Of a stretch of 15,073 nt of DNA, positions 8,588 through 15,073 are shown piece after piece. The notes under the pieces were generated by a model. The model saw nothing but the letters and a program-made list of their open reading frames with translations, searched no databases and was not told where the DNA came from. A program made the position numbers and the translations under genes. How positions within the stretch are numbered: position 1 is the first letter of the stretch; every line of letters starts with the position of its first letter. This stretch comes from Nitrospinota bacterium (GTDB taxonomy: Bacteria > JADFOP01 > DATKYB01): positions 1 to 15,073 of the forward strand of contig DATKYB010000132.1 in the NCBI GenBank assembly GCA_035528715.1, given 5' to 3'.

Positions 8588-9631
8588 TTAATTAATTGCT
8601 TTCTTAGATTTCTTTTGATTCTTTTGCTCCTTTTCTATTTTTTCTAAAATCTCTATGACTTTTAAAAGTAAAGTTTTAATTCCATCTCCTCGTTTTGCGG
8701 AGGTGATATATACTGGATAATCCTTTTTAGCAAAATAAGCTTGATAGTTCTCTTCTATTCCTTTTATATCTTGAATCAAGTCTATTTTATTTAGGACTAT
8801 GATTTGAGGTTTGGAACAGAGGCTTTTATTAAAAGAGTGTAATTCACTATTTATCATTTTAAAATCTTTGATGATATTAGCCCATTGAGCTGTTACATCA
8901 ATTAAATGAATTAATAGCTTTGTCCTTTCTATATGTTTTAAAAATTGAATTCCCAGTCCCTTGCCTTTATGGGCTCCTTTGATGAGGCCTGGGATATCTG
9001 CTGCTACAAAGCTCCTAAAGTCATCGAGTTTTACTACGCCAAGATGAGGAATAAGTGTTGTAAATGGATATTCTGCTATTTTAGGTCTAGATGATGAGAT
9101 CTTTGAGAGAAGGGTAGACTTGCCAACGTTAGTTTTTCCGATAAGGCCTACATCTGCTAATAGTTTTAGTTCTAGCTCCAACCATAAGTCTTCACCTCTT
9201 TTACCGTCCTCAGCAAATCTTGGGCTTCGATTTGTGGAGGATTTAAACCTCGTATTTCCTCTTCCTCCAATTCCTCTTTTTGCAGCTATGAACCTCTCTT
9301 TTTCTTTTGTAATATCAAATAATAATTCTGAGGTTTCGGCGTTTTTGATGACTGTGCCTATTGGAACTTTTAGAATATAATCTTTTCCTCTCTTTCCGTG
9401 TTTATTCTTTCCCTCGCCTCCAGCACCTTTTCCTGCTTTATAATGTTGTTTATATTTAAAGTCTAATAAGGTATGAAGATGGTTATCACCTTCTATTATT
9501 ATATTCCCCCCATTTCCTCCATCGCCGCCATCAGGACCACCTCTTGGTATATATTTTTCTCTTCTAAAACTCACACATCCTCTCCCCCCATCACCAGCTT
9601 TAACATATATTTTTACTTGATCAACAAACAT
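8588..9631 (-). CDS. obgE: GTPase Obg/CgtA
   Basis: Obg is an essential ribosome-associated GTPase involved in 50S assembly and in stress and ppGpp responses. The 347-residue protein begins with the glycine-rich Obg fold: VKIYVKAGDGGRGCVSFRRE and then GGPDGGDGGNGG. The G domain follows: G1 GKTNVGKST (about residues 166-174), G2 in YPFTTLIPHLG, G3 DIPGLIKGAHKGKGLG, G4 NKIDL, G5 SAKRGDG. It ends in a lysine-rich tail without the extra C-terminal domain of some Gram-positive forms. The G1 loop is slightly unusual: KTNV stands where FPSV or MPNA are common, so the usual proline is lost. No Shine-Dalgarno is visible before the ATG. Position after rplU-rpmA is the classical arrangement. Confidence 0.96.
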   Translation of the reverse strand: MFVDQVKIYVKAGDGGRGCVSFRREKYIPRGGPDGGDGGNGGNIIIEGDNHLHTLLDFKYKQHYKAGKGAGGEGKNKHGKRGKDYILKVPIGTVIKNAETSELLFDITKEKERFIAAKRGIGGRGNTRFKSSTNRSPRFAEDGKRGEDLWLELELKLLADVGLIGKTNVGKSTLLSKISSSRPKIAEYPFTTLIPHLGVVKLDDFRSFVAADIPGLIKGAHKGKGLGIQFLKHIERTKLLIHLIDVTAQWANIIKDFKMINSELHSFNKSLCSKPQIIVLNKIDLIQDIKGIEENYQAYFAKKDYPVYITSAKRGDGIKTLLLKVIEILEKIEKEQKNQKKSKKAIN

Positions 9632-9681
9632 GTAGGGATTTCAGGAAGGATAAGTTTTATTTATTATAAGCCCTAAGGTTA

Positions 9682-9930
9682 CTAATAGACACTAATCAAT
9701 CTGGAACTTTTGCCTTTTTTTTCAAACATTACAATCCCGTCTTTCTTGGCAAACAGCGTGTAATCTCTTCCAAGACCAACATTTTCTCCTGGTTTAAATA
9801 TTGTTCCGCGCTGACGAACTAAGATACTTCCTGCAGACACCTTTTGACCTGAGAAACGCTTTACCCCAAGTCTTTTACCAATGGAATCACGCCCATTTGC
9901 TGAACTTCCCTGTCCTTTTTTATGAGCCAT
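9682..9930 (-). CDS. rpmA: 50S ribosomal protein L27
   Basis: L27 is a large-subunit protein whose flexible N-terminus reaches toward the peptidyl transferase centre. The 82-residue product begins [20 protein letters not shown] and contains [19 protein letters not shown] and [19 protein letters not shown], all diagnostic. The N-terminus starts directly with MAHKKG, so it lacks the cleaved leader seen in many Firmicutes. GGAGGA (plus-strand 9937-9942) sits 6 bases before the ATG. It lies 28 bases after rplU and 50 bases before obgE, the standard order. Confidence 0.98.
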   Translation of the reverse strand: MAHKKGQGSSANGRDSIGKRLGVKRFSGQKVSAGSILVRQRGTIFKPGENVGLGRDYTLFAKKDGIVMFEKKGKSSRLISVY

Positions 9931-9958
9931 CTTCTTTCCTCCATCCAGTATTGTTTTT

Positions 9959-10270
9959 TTAAGTTTGTATACCAGTTATTTTTATATTTGTAAATTCTTG
10001 TCTATGACCCTGTTTCCTTCGGTAGTTTTTTCTTCTTTTATGTTTAAACACGATTATTTTATTTGCTTTTCCTTGTCCGGATATTTCTCCAGTAACCTTC
10101 GCACTCTTTAATTTCGGATTTCCAATATTTATATCATTTCCATCACACACCATTAATACATCTTTTAATTCTATTTCTTCTCCAACTTTTCCTTTTATCT
10201 TCTCTATTTTAATCATATCACCTTGTGAAACCTTATACTGTTTACCACTCGTTTCTATAATCGCATACAC
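9959..10270 (-). CDS. rplU: 50S ribosomal protein L21
   Basis: L21 is a 23S-rRNA-binding large-subunit protein. The 103 residues fit the family, with [17 protein letters not shown] at the N-terminus, [15 protein letters not shown] in the middle and the basic signature [20 protein letters not shown] near the end. The start is GTG at 10270: the following TAT GCG codons match the family's MYA start, and GGAGGG (plus-strand 10278-10283) lies 7 bases upstream. It is the first gene of the minus-strand operon, and a good sigma-70-like promoter sits about 40 bases upstream. The leader is short, about 30 bases, so no L21-type regulatory leader is likely. Confidence 0.97.
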   Translation of the reverse strand: MYAIIETSGKQYKVSQGDMIKIEKIKGKVGEEIELKDVLMVCDGNDINIGNPKLKSAKVTGEISGQGKANKIIVFKHKRRKNYRRKQGHRQEFTNIKITGIQT

Positions 10271-10308
10271 CTCAAATCCCTCCAGAGATAAATATTATTA
10301 AATGTTTA

Positions 10309-10336
10309 AATATAACAATATTTTAGATTTTGTCAA
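10309..10336 (-). promoter_or_regulatory. Sigma-70-like promoter for the rplU operon
   Basis: On the minus strand, TTGACA (plus-strand 10331-10336, 6/6 to consensus), a 16-base spacer and TATATT (10309-10314, 5/6) precede rplU. Start of transcription would be near 10302, giving a leader of about 30 bases. The strength suits a ribosomal protein operon. Confidence 0.75.
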
Positions 10337-10405
10337 TAAAATTATATATTTTGGCATAAAAACAGATAAATTTATACCTTGGAGTCTTTAATAGAATTTT
10401 TTGTT

Positions 10406-10434
10406 TTGACAAAAAGCATAGATTGCAGTATACT
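10406..10434 (+). promoter_or_regulatory. Sigma-70-like promoter for the response regulator gene
   Basis: TTGACA (10406-10411, 6/6), a 17-base spacer and TATACT (10429-10434, 5/6). Transcription would begin near 10441, giving a leader of about 95 bases that includes a hairpin. The regulator thus appears to have constitutive-type expression, unlike the sigma-54 promoter of the genes after it. Confidence 0.75.
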
Positions 10435-10450
10435 CTAATTCAAAAGTATA

Positions 10451-10475
10451 AATCCCCTTTTTTATAAAGGGGATT
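10451..10475 (+). promoter_or_regulatory. Strong stem-loop in the 5' leader of the response regulator mRNA
   Basis: AATCCCCTTT (10451-10460) and AAAGGGGATT (10466-10475) form a perfect 10-bp stem with a 5-base loop (TTTAT), beginning about 10 bases after the predicted transcription start. No strong T-run follows (TAATCTATTT), so termination is possible but weak. An mRNA-stabilising 5' hairpin or a dyad bound by a repressor are other readings. Confidence 0.55.
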
Positions 10476-10535
10476 AATCTATTTATAAAACTAATCATAT
10501 TATTCAATTACAAAATATTCAAGGGTTAAATAATA

Positions 10536-11909
10536 ATGGATAACGCAAGTATTTTAGTCGTTGATGATGATAAAGGTACTAGAGAATCTTTATCCGAGAT
10601 TTTAAATTTGGACGGATATCATACTGAAATAGCAGAAAATGGTCAAAAGGCTATTAAGTTATTGGGTGAGAAAGAGTACGATGTAATACTAACAGATTTA
10701 AAGATGCCCATGGCAGACGGACTTGATGTTCTTAAATATGTAAAAAGGTCCAATTCTATTACAGAAGTAGTCATTTTTACAGGTTTTGGTACGATTAAAA
10801 ATGCTGTTGAAGCAATGAAAGCCGGAGCATATGATTACATTCTAAAACCTTTACAGACAGAGGAAATGAAAATTGTTATTCAGAAAGCATTAGAACATAA
10901 GAGGCTAAAGGCTGAAAATATATTGCTAAGGAAGCAGTTAAAAACAAAGTATAAGTTCGAGAATCTTCTTGGGAATCACGAAAAAATGCTAGAGGTTTTC
11001 AAACTTATTGAAACCGTAGCTGATTGCAACAGTACTGTTTTGGTATATGGTGAAAGTGGAACAGGAAAGGAACTAGTTGCAAGGGCAATTCATTATAATA
11101 GCAATAGGCAAGATAGACCCTTAATTCCTGTAAATTGTGGGGCTATTCCAGAAGATTTGCTAGAGAGTGAACTATTTGGTCATGAGAGGGGTGCTTTTAC
11201 TGGAGCAATTGCTACTCGAAAAGGCAGATTTGAACTGGCAAGTGGTGGTACGATATTTCTGGATGAAATAGGGGAAATGAGCCCAGCCTTACAGGTCAAA
11301 ATTCTCAGGGTATTACAAGAGCAAGAGTTCGAAAGAATTGGGGGGTCAAAATCGATCAGAGTAGACGTAAGGGTTATTGCAGCAACAAATAAAAATCTTG
11401 AAGAACAGGTTTCTAATAGAACCTTCAGAGAAGACCTTTTTTATAGATTGAATGTCATACCGATTGATATACCTCCACTAAGGGTAAGGACATCTGATGT
11501 TCCTCTTCTTGCTTATCACTTTATAGAAAAGTTCAACAAAGAAAAGAAAAGAAATATAGAGGAATTTTCTCCAGAATGCATGCAGATACTTATGAACTAT
11601 CACTGGCCAGGCAATGTTAGAGAACTGGAAAATTTAATGGAAAGGCTTGTTATTTTGAAAGGTAAAGGAACAGTCGTTCCTGAAGACCTTCCAGAAAAAC
11701 TTCTCGCCGCTAGGCAAGGTTCATTGGTGCCAAAGATTGAAATTCCAGAGGCAGGAATATGCTTTAAATCATTAGTGAGCGAATTTGAAAAAAAATTAAT
11801 TATTCAGGCACTAGACAAGTCAAACTGGATTAAGAATAAAGCTGCAAAGTTATTAAATCTGAACAGAACGACTCTCGTAGAAAAGATAAAAAAGATAGAT
11901 ATTCAATAG
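10536..11909 (+). CDS. Sigma-54-dependent response regulator, NtrC family (FleR/FlrC-like)
   Basis: This is a three-domain transcription activator. The receiver domain (about 1-120) has the acidic pair in VVDDDKG, phosphoacceptor Asp54 in LTDLKMP, Thr82 and Lys104 in ILKPLQ. The AAA+ domain (about 145-375) has Walker A GESGTGKE (172-179), the sigma-54 contact loop GAFTGA (219-224), Walker B GGTIFLDEIGE and WPGNVREL. A Fis-type helix-turn-helix (about 415-455, NKAAKLLNLNRTTLVEKIKK) binds DNA. All key residues are present, so it should be a phosphorylation-controlled activator of sigma-54 RNA polymerase. The 457-residue length is standard. AAGGG at 10521-10525 lies 10 bases before the ATG. A sigma-54 promoter with paired palindromes lies directly after the gene. 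The FleR/FlrC relation is inferred from the FleS-like kinase nearby. Confidence 0.93.
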   Translation: MDNASILVVDDDKGTRESLSEILNLDGYHTEIAENGQKAIKLLGEKEYDVILTDLKMPMADGLDVLKYVKRSNSITEVVIFTGFGTIKNAVEAMKAGAYDYILKPLQTEEMKIVIQKALEHKRLKAENILLRKQLKTKYKFENLLGNHEKMLEVFKLIETVADCNSTVLVYGESGTGKELVARAIHYNSNRQDRPLIPVNCGAIPEDLLESELFGHERGAFTGAIATRKGRFELASGGTIFLDEIGEMSPALQVKILRVLQEQEFERIGGSKSIRVDVRVIAATNKNLEEQVSNRTFREDLFYRLNVIPIDIPPLRVRTSDVPLLAYHFIEKFNKEKKRNIEEFSPECMQILMNYHWPGNVRELENLMERLVILKGKGTVVPEDLPEKLLAARQGSLVPKIEIPEAGICFKSLVSEFEKKLIIQALDKSNWIKNKAAKLLNLNRTTLVEKIKKIDIQ

Positions 11910-11938
11910 AAATTCTTTTAAATTCTGCTCTAAATATT

Positions 11939-11954
11939 TGTCAACTTAATGACA
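11939..11954. promoter_or_regulatory. Putative activator binding site 1 (TGTCA-N6-TGACA)
   Basis: A perfect 5-bp dyad around six bases (acttaa). The identical architecture occurs again 85 bp downstream (centre to centre), and both lie upstream of a sigma-54 promoter. The centre is about 206 bases before the predicted transcription start. It is a candidate enhancer site for the response regulator encoded just upstream. Confidence 0.5.
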
Positions 11955-12022
11955 CTTTTAGTTAAAATTTGACATACTCCTTATTTTTTCTTAATTTATC
12001 CTTCCTGTAAAGTAGTTCCATG

Positions 12023-12040
12023 ATGTCAATGTGATGACAT
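12023..12040. promoter_or_regulatory. Putative activator binding site 2 (ATGTCA-N6-TGACAT)
   Basis: A perfect 6-bp dyad around six bases (atgtga) that shares the TGTCA-N6-TGACA core with the site at 11939-11954. The centre is about 121 bases before the predicted sigma-54 transcription start, a normal enhancer distance. Confidence 0.55.
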
Positions 12041-12054
12041 TATTTTCTTCGTAA

Positions 12055-12067
12055 AATCAACTCTTAA
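12055..12067 (+). promoter_or_regulatory. IHF-like site between enhancer and sigma-54 promoter
   Basis: AATCAA-ctct-TAA matches the IHF consensus WATCAANNNNTTR with one mismatch, and lies between the palindromes and the promoter where DNA bending is expected. An A-tract/T-tract at about 12105-12117 may add bending. In AT-rich DNA such a match can arise by chance. Confidence 0.3.
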
Positions 12068-12126
12068 ACTCACTTTCCTCTTATCTTATCCTTTGTATTT
12101 TATTAAAAAATTTTTTTACGGGTGTA

Positions 12127-12141
12127 TGGCATAAACCTTGC
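12127..12141 (+). promoter_or_regulatory. Sigma-54 promoter (-24/-12) for the AMIN-TPR/kinase operon
   Basis: TGGCATAAACCTTGC has the invariant GG (12128-12129) and GC (12140-12141) with exactly 10 bases between them, as the sigma-54 consensus TGGCACG-N4-TTGC requires; only the CG of the first element is changed. Transcription would begin near 12153, about 40 bases before the next gene. The gene before it encodes a sigma-54 activator. Confidence 0.78.
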
Positions 12142-12192
12142 TTTAAAAAATTAAAAAACTTACCCTAAGTTATCCGTGGAAGTAAAGTTAAT

Positions 12193-14748
12193 TTGAGAGT
12201 CGTTGGGTTCACTTTGAATATTATTTTAAAATATATAACAATTTTATGCATTTTCTTTGTCTTAATTGTTCCAATAGAAGTCCAATCTATATGCAAAGTG
12301 AGTGATATTCGTCACGGAAGACTCTCAGAATACTCTAGAATAGTCTTGGAGATTGATAAAAGTATTCCTGAGGGGCTTACCAGACATTATATAGACAATA
12401 TCATTGAATTCAAAATCCCTGATTCAGTTGTAATCAGCGAAAAAACAGGAAAACTCAATGATCCCCTATTAGAGAAGATATGGTGGGAAAAAAATGATGA
12501 AGAAGATTTATTAATCAAGTTAAAAACAAAAATTAGTGAGGTAGATGTAAGACACTTCTTTTTACAGAATCCACCCAGAATTGTTATTGATGTAAAACGC
12601 AGAGATTCAGAAGACAATAGAGATATTTCAAAGAAAGATAAAAAAGATAAAACGAGGCATCTAACCAAAATATATTCTTTTGTAGAGACTTTTGAGCCTG
12701 ATGAGGATTCCGAAAAGAAAATTAAAGCAGAAAAACCTAAAACTGAAACTGAGATGATAGTTGAAAAAGAAATGGACGAGGCAGAAGAAGAATACAAAAT
12801 AGCTGTTGATTACTTTAAAAAAGGGGCTTTGCCAAAGGCAGTAGATAAATTTTCTTTAATCATTAGAAACTTTCCTGAATCAAAATATGTAGAGCCATCT
12901 TACTTCTTTATAGGTGATTGTTATTATTATATGGCAGAGCAGAATCCGAACATTAAACATCTGCTTGCCATTCAAGGCTATAAGGATGCTATAAGAACCT
13001 TCCCAGAATCTAAATTTGTAGTAAAGGCTCTGTATCATTTAGGTAATTGCTACTTAAGAATGAAGTATTTTTATGAGGCAGAGTCAGTATATCAACAGGT
13101 CATAGATGAATATTCAAAAAGTCGGTATGCACCATTAGCTCAATTGGGAAAAGGAAAAAATTTATATCAGTATGATAGATTCATCGAGGCAATCATAGAA
13201 TTTCAAAAGGTAGTCGATAAATATAGAGATACAAAGGTTGCGTGGGAGGCCTCATATAGGATAGCTGATTCTTATTTTAAAAATAAAGAGTTTAAAAGGG
13301 CTAAAAATTATTATGAACATTCCAAAAACATATGGCCTTCATATTTAAATACCCACATCCAAACCTTTTTTAATATGGGTGAAAACTACTATCAAAATAA
13401 AGATTATGACAAGGCAATCCTTACATTTTTTGAAGTAGCAAATTTAAAAACAAAAAAAGAAATCAGCCAAAGGGCTTTTGCAAGAATTGGAGATTCTTTT
13501 AGAGAAAAGGGGATGACAAAAGAAGCATTGAGAGTTTATTCTGAGGTCATTACCGATTACGAAGAAGGGGAAGGTTTTGTTTTAAGCAAGATTAGAATGG
13601 CTGATATCGGAGCCGAAGGAAAAATCATGGATAAAGAACAATTTGTTTTTAATGACCATCCTGTCTTTAATTATCTTCCTTGTATAAATCCAATTAAGAC
13701 ATATGGGGAGATTTATGATGAGTTTCCCTCCAGCGGTTTTGCAGACTTAGCTATATTCAAAGAAGGAAACATGCTCAAAAAGAACAAGAAGTTTAGGGAG
13801 GCAACAGAAAAGTTTAAAGTCCTTCTCCGTCAATATCCTGAAAGTATCTTATTTGATGATACGCTACTTGTTCTTGAGTCTTCCATAAAAGAGTTAATAA
13901 ATTTTTATTATAAACAAGGAAGACATTATTCAGCTATAGAGATATATACTGATAATTTGGAACCATATCTATTAAAGATGGAGGATCCGAAAACTCTTTT
14001 CCTTATAGGAAATAGTTATAATACCCTTGGTCTTCGTGAAAGCGCACTCGTCACCTTTAGCAATGCACTAAAGATCTCTCATAAAAATAAAATTAAAGAT
14101 CTTATCCTTTTTGAAATTGGGAAATTGTATAGTCAATATGGTGATAAATCTAAGTCTGAGAAGACTTTTAGGTTTTTATTAAAACAATATCCTCATAGTC
14201 GATATTCAGTTGATTCTATGCACTACTTAGCAGACATTCTTTATGAAAAAGGAAATTTCAAAGATGCCTCTATCTTATACTTATCAGCCATAAGAAAAGA
14301 TAAGCACAGAAAGAGAAACGCAATAAGCTATCATATGCTTGGTAATTGTTATAAAGAATTAGGAAAATATTCCAAAGCGATAAATACATATAAAGTCTCC
14401 CGCCTTGAATTTAAAAAGATGAAATACAAAAAAGAGGAAATATCAGACTATATAAGGGATCAATATTTTAATTTAGCAGAAGCACTCCTCTTTAATCAGG
14501 AGTACAAAAAGGCGTTATCGACCTTTCAAAAGGCAACCAGTTTATACCCGAAAGACAAGAGGGCTGGTTGGGCCTTATATACCATTGGAAGTCTACTCAT
14601 GAAAATCAAAAAAGAAGAAAATGCATTAAAGACATGGGAAAGTGTTAAGAAAAAATATCCTGATAATATTTGGGCTCAAATGGCTGATGAATCAATAAGG
14701 GGCTATCATTTTGAAAAAAGATACAGGTCTTATTTTAAAAGAGGTTAA
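12193..14748 (+). CDS. Secreted AMIN-domain and TPR-repeat protein of unknown function
   Basis: An 851-residue envelope protein. Residues 1-32 look like a signal peptide (hydrophobic core about 14-30, possible cut after VQS). Residues about 34-137 resemble an AMIN domain, with RIVLEIDKSIPEG near the start and NPPRIVIDVKRR at the end; AMIN domains in AmiC and PilQ bind the cell wall. A charged Lys/Glu/Asp linker spans about 138-196. The rest, about 200-845, is a long run of TPR-type helical repeats (at least a dozen), many ending in motifs such as FPESKYV and YPDN typical of CpoB/BamD-like TPRs. The start is TTG at 12193 with a weak GGAAG upstream; a second TTG at 12214 would also leave a signal peptide. 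It sits behind a sigma-54 promoter and is followed after 3 bases by a sensor kinase. Function is unknown; a periplasmic scaffold is inferred. Confidence 0.85.
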   Translation: MRVVGFTLNIILKYITILCIFFVLIVPIEVQSICKVSDIRHGRLSEYSRIVLEIDKSIPEGLTRHYIDNIIEFKIPDSVVISEKTGKLNDPLLEKIWWEKNDEEDLLIKLKTKISEVDVRHFFLQNPPRIVIDVKRRDSEDNRDISKKDKKDKTRHLTKIYSFVETFEPDEDSEKKIKAEKPKTETEMIVEKEMDEAEEEYKIAVDYFKKGALPKAVDKFSLIIRNFPESKYVEPSYFFIGDCYYYMAEQNPNIKHLLAIQGYKDAIRTFPESKFVVKALYHLGNCYLRMKYFYEAESVYQQVIDEYSKSRYAPLAQLGKGKNLYQYDRFIEAIIEFQKVVDKYRDTKVAWEASYRIADSYFKNKEFKRAKNYYEHSKNIWPSYLNTHIQTFFNMGENYYQNKDYDKAILTFFEVANLKTKKEISQRAFARIGDSFREKGMTKEALRVYSEVITDYEEGEGFVLSKIRMADIGAEGKIMDKEQFVFNDHPVFNYLPCINPIKTYGEIYDEFPSSGFADLAIFKEGNMLKKNKKFREATEKFKVLLRQYPESILFDDTLLVLESSIKELINFYYKQGRHYSAIEIYTDNLEPYLLKMEDPKTLFLIGNSYNTLGLRESALVTFSNALKISHKNKIKDLILFEIGKLYSQYGDKSKSEKTFRFLLKQYPHSRYSVDSMHYLADILYEKGNFKDASILYLSAIRKDKHRKRNAISYHMLGNCYKELGKYSKAINTYKVSRLEFKKMKYKKEEISDYIRDQYFNLAEALLFNQEYKKALSTFQKATSLYPKDKRAGWALYTIGSLLMKIKKEENALKTWESVKKKYPDNIWAQMADESIRGYHFEKRYRSYFKRG

Positions 14749-14751
14749 TTA

Positions 14752-15073
14752 ATGAACAATGTAAAGCTGAAAACGGAAGATTTTGAGCTTTTAAAGAAGG
14801 CTTTTGATTCATTTAATCAATCTACGAGTAGATTAAAAGAATCCAATGATTTTTTACAAAGAAAACTCAAGATATTGAATCTTCAACTAGAAAAGAAAAA
14901 CAAAGAATTAGAAGTAAGCCTTAGAGAAAAAGAGAGTGCAAAAAATTATCTCAATAATATTCTCGAAAGCCTAACAGCAGGGGTTATCGTAATAGACTTA
15001 AAAAATAATATTACAGTATTTAATAGAATAACTGAAGAGGTAACAGGTTATTCTTCTGATGAAACAATAGGGA
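14752..15073 (+). CDS. PAS-type sensor histidine kinase, N-terminal part (FleS/FlrB-like; runs off window)
   Basis: The frame opens with ATG at 14752, with AAAAGAGG (14737-14744) 7 bases before it, and stays open to the window end (107 codons). Residues about 10-65 form a helical, probably coiled-coil segment (FELLKKAFDSFNQSTSRLKES and LQLEKKNKELEVSLREKE). From about 66 a PAS domain begins: LNNILESLTAGVIVIDLKNN then FNRITEEVTGYSS. The AF-x2-FN-x3-S-x2-L-x2-S pattern followed by a coiled coil and PAS resembles the flagellar kinases FleS and FlrB. No membrane segment is seen, also as in those. The kinase core lies outside the window, so histidine kinase is an inference from this resemblance and from the response regulator nearby. 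It shares the sigma-54 operon with the AMIN-TPR gene. Confidence 0.75.
   Translation, partial: MNNVKLKTEDFELLKKAFDSFNQSTSRLKESNDFLQRKLKILNLQLEKKNKELEVSLREKESAKNYLNNILESLTAGVIVIDLKNNITVFNRITEEVTGYSSDETIG

Noticed and set aside
10352-10366. TGGCATAAAAACAGA resembling a sigma-54 -24 element upstream of the regulator gene
   Set aside because: The -12 TTGC is absent at the required distance, and a complete sigma-70-like promoter lies just downstream.
11969-11997. TTGACA with TAATTT 17 bases later as a second promoter for the AMIN-TPR gene
   Set aside because: The -10 matches only 3 of 6 bases. The TTGACA overlaps a TGACAT half-site, and the sigma-54 promoter is a better explanation.
12387-12797. 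136-codon minus-strand frame rich in Ser and Phe
   Set aside because: It is the complement of the Lys/Glu-rich linker of the AMIN-TPR gene; a composition artefact.
1-15073. CRISPR arrays, tRNA or rRNA genes, insertion sequences, phage genes, toxin-antitoxin pairs
   Set aside because: I saw no spaced direct repeats, RNA gene signatures, transposase or integrase motifs, or terminal inverted repeats; base composition looks even through the window.

Overview
The window is an AT-rich stretch of Gram-negative-type bacterial DNA. The gene content points to a deltaproteobacterial, Nitrospirota-like or related candidate lineage: an NtrC-class sigma-54 activator, a FleS/FlrB-like sensor kinase, an AMIN-TPR envelope protein, and the order rplU-rpmA-obgE-proB-proA-nadD-rsfS. 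I cannot name the organism from sequence alone.

Layout. (1) Bases 1-5118, plus strand: the end of a purine operon, purB (3' part only), purS, purQ, purL, purF, tightly packed with overlapping or near-overlapping ends. PurS, PurQ and PurL together form the three-subunit FGAM synthetase, so all its parts are present. (2) Bases 5122-10270, minus strand: a housekeeping operon reading rplU, rpmA, obgE, proB, proA, nadD, rsfS from a strong sigma-70-like promoter at 10309-10336. It runs head-on into purF with only 3 bases between stop codons. (3) Bases 10406-15073, plus strand: a signalling module. An NtrC-type response regulator has its own sigma-70-like promoter and a 5' stem-loop. It is followed by a 283-base intergenic region and then a large secreted AMIN-TPR protein and the start of a cytoplasmic PAS-type sensor kinase, which runs off the window.

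The most interesting part is the 11910-12192 region. It holds a well-formed sigma-54 promoter (TGGCA-N6-TTGC), two copies of the same 16-bp palindrome (TGTCA-N6-TGACA) with centres 85 bp apart, and an IHF-like site between palindromes and promoter. This is the expected layout of an enhancer-dependent promoter. The inference is that the regulator activates the operon encoding the TPR protein and its own probable partner kinase, making a positive feedback loop around an envelope protein of unknown function.

Two translation oddities also stand out. proB has no ATG, GTG or TTG that would give the conserved N-terminus. nadD has no Shine-Dalgarno of its own but lies downstream of a perfect AAGGAGGTGA at the end of proA, with an 8-bp hairpin between them.
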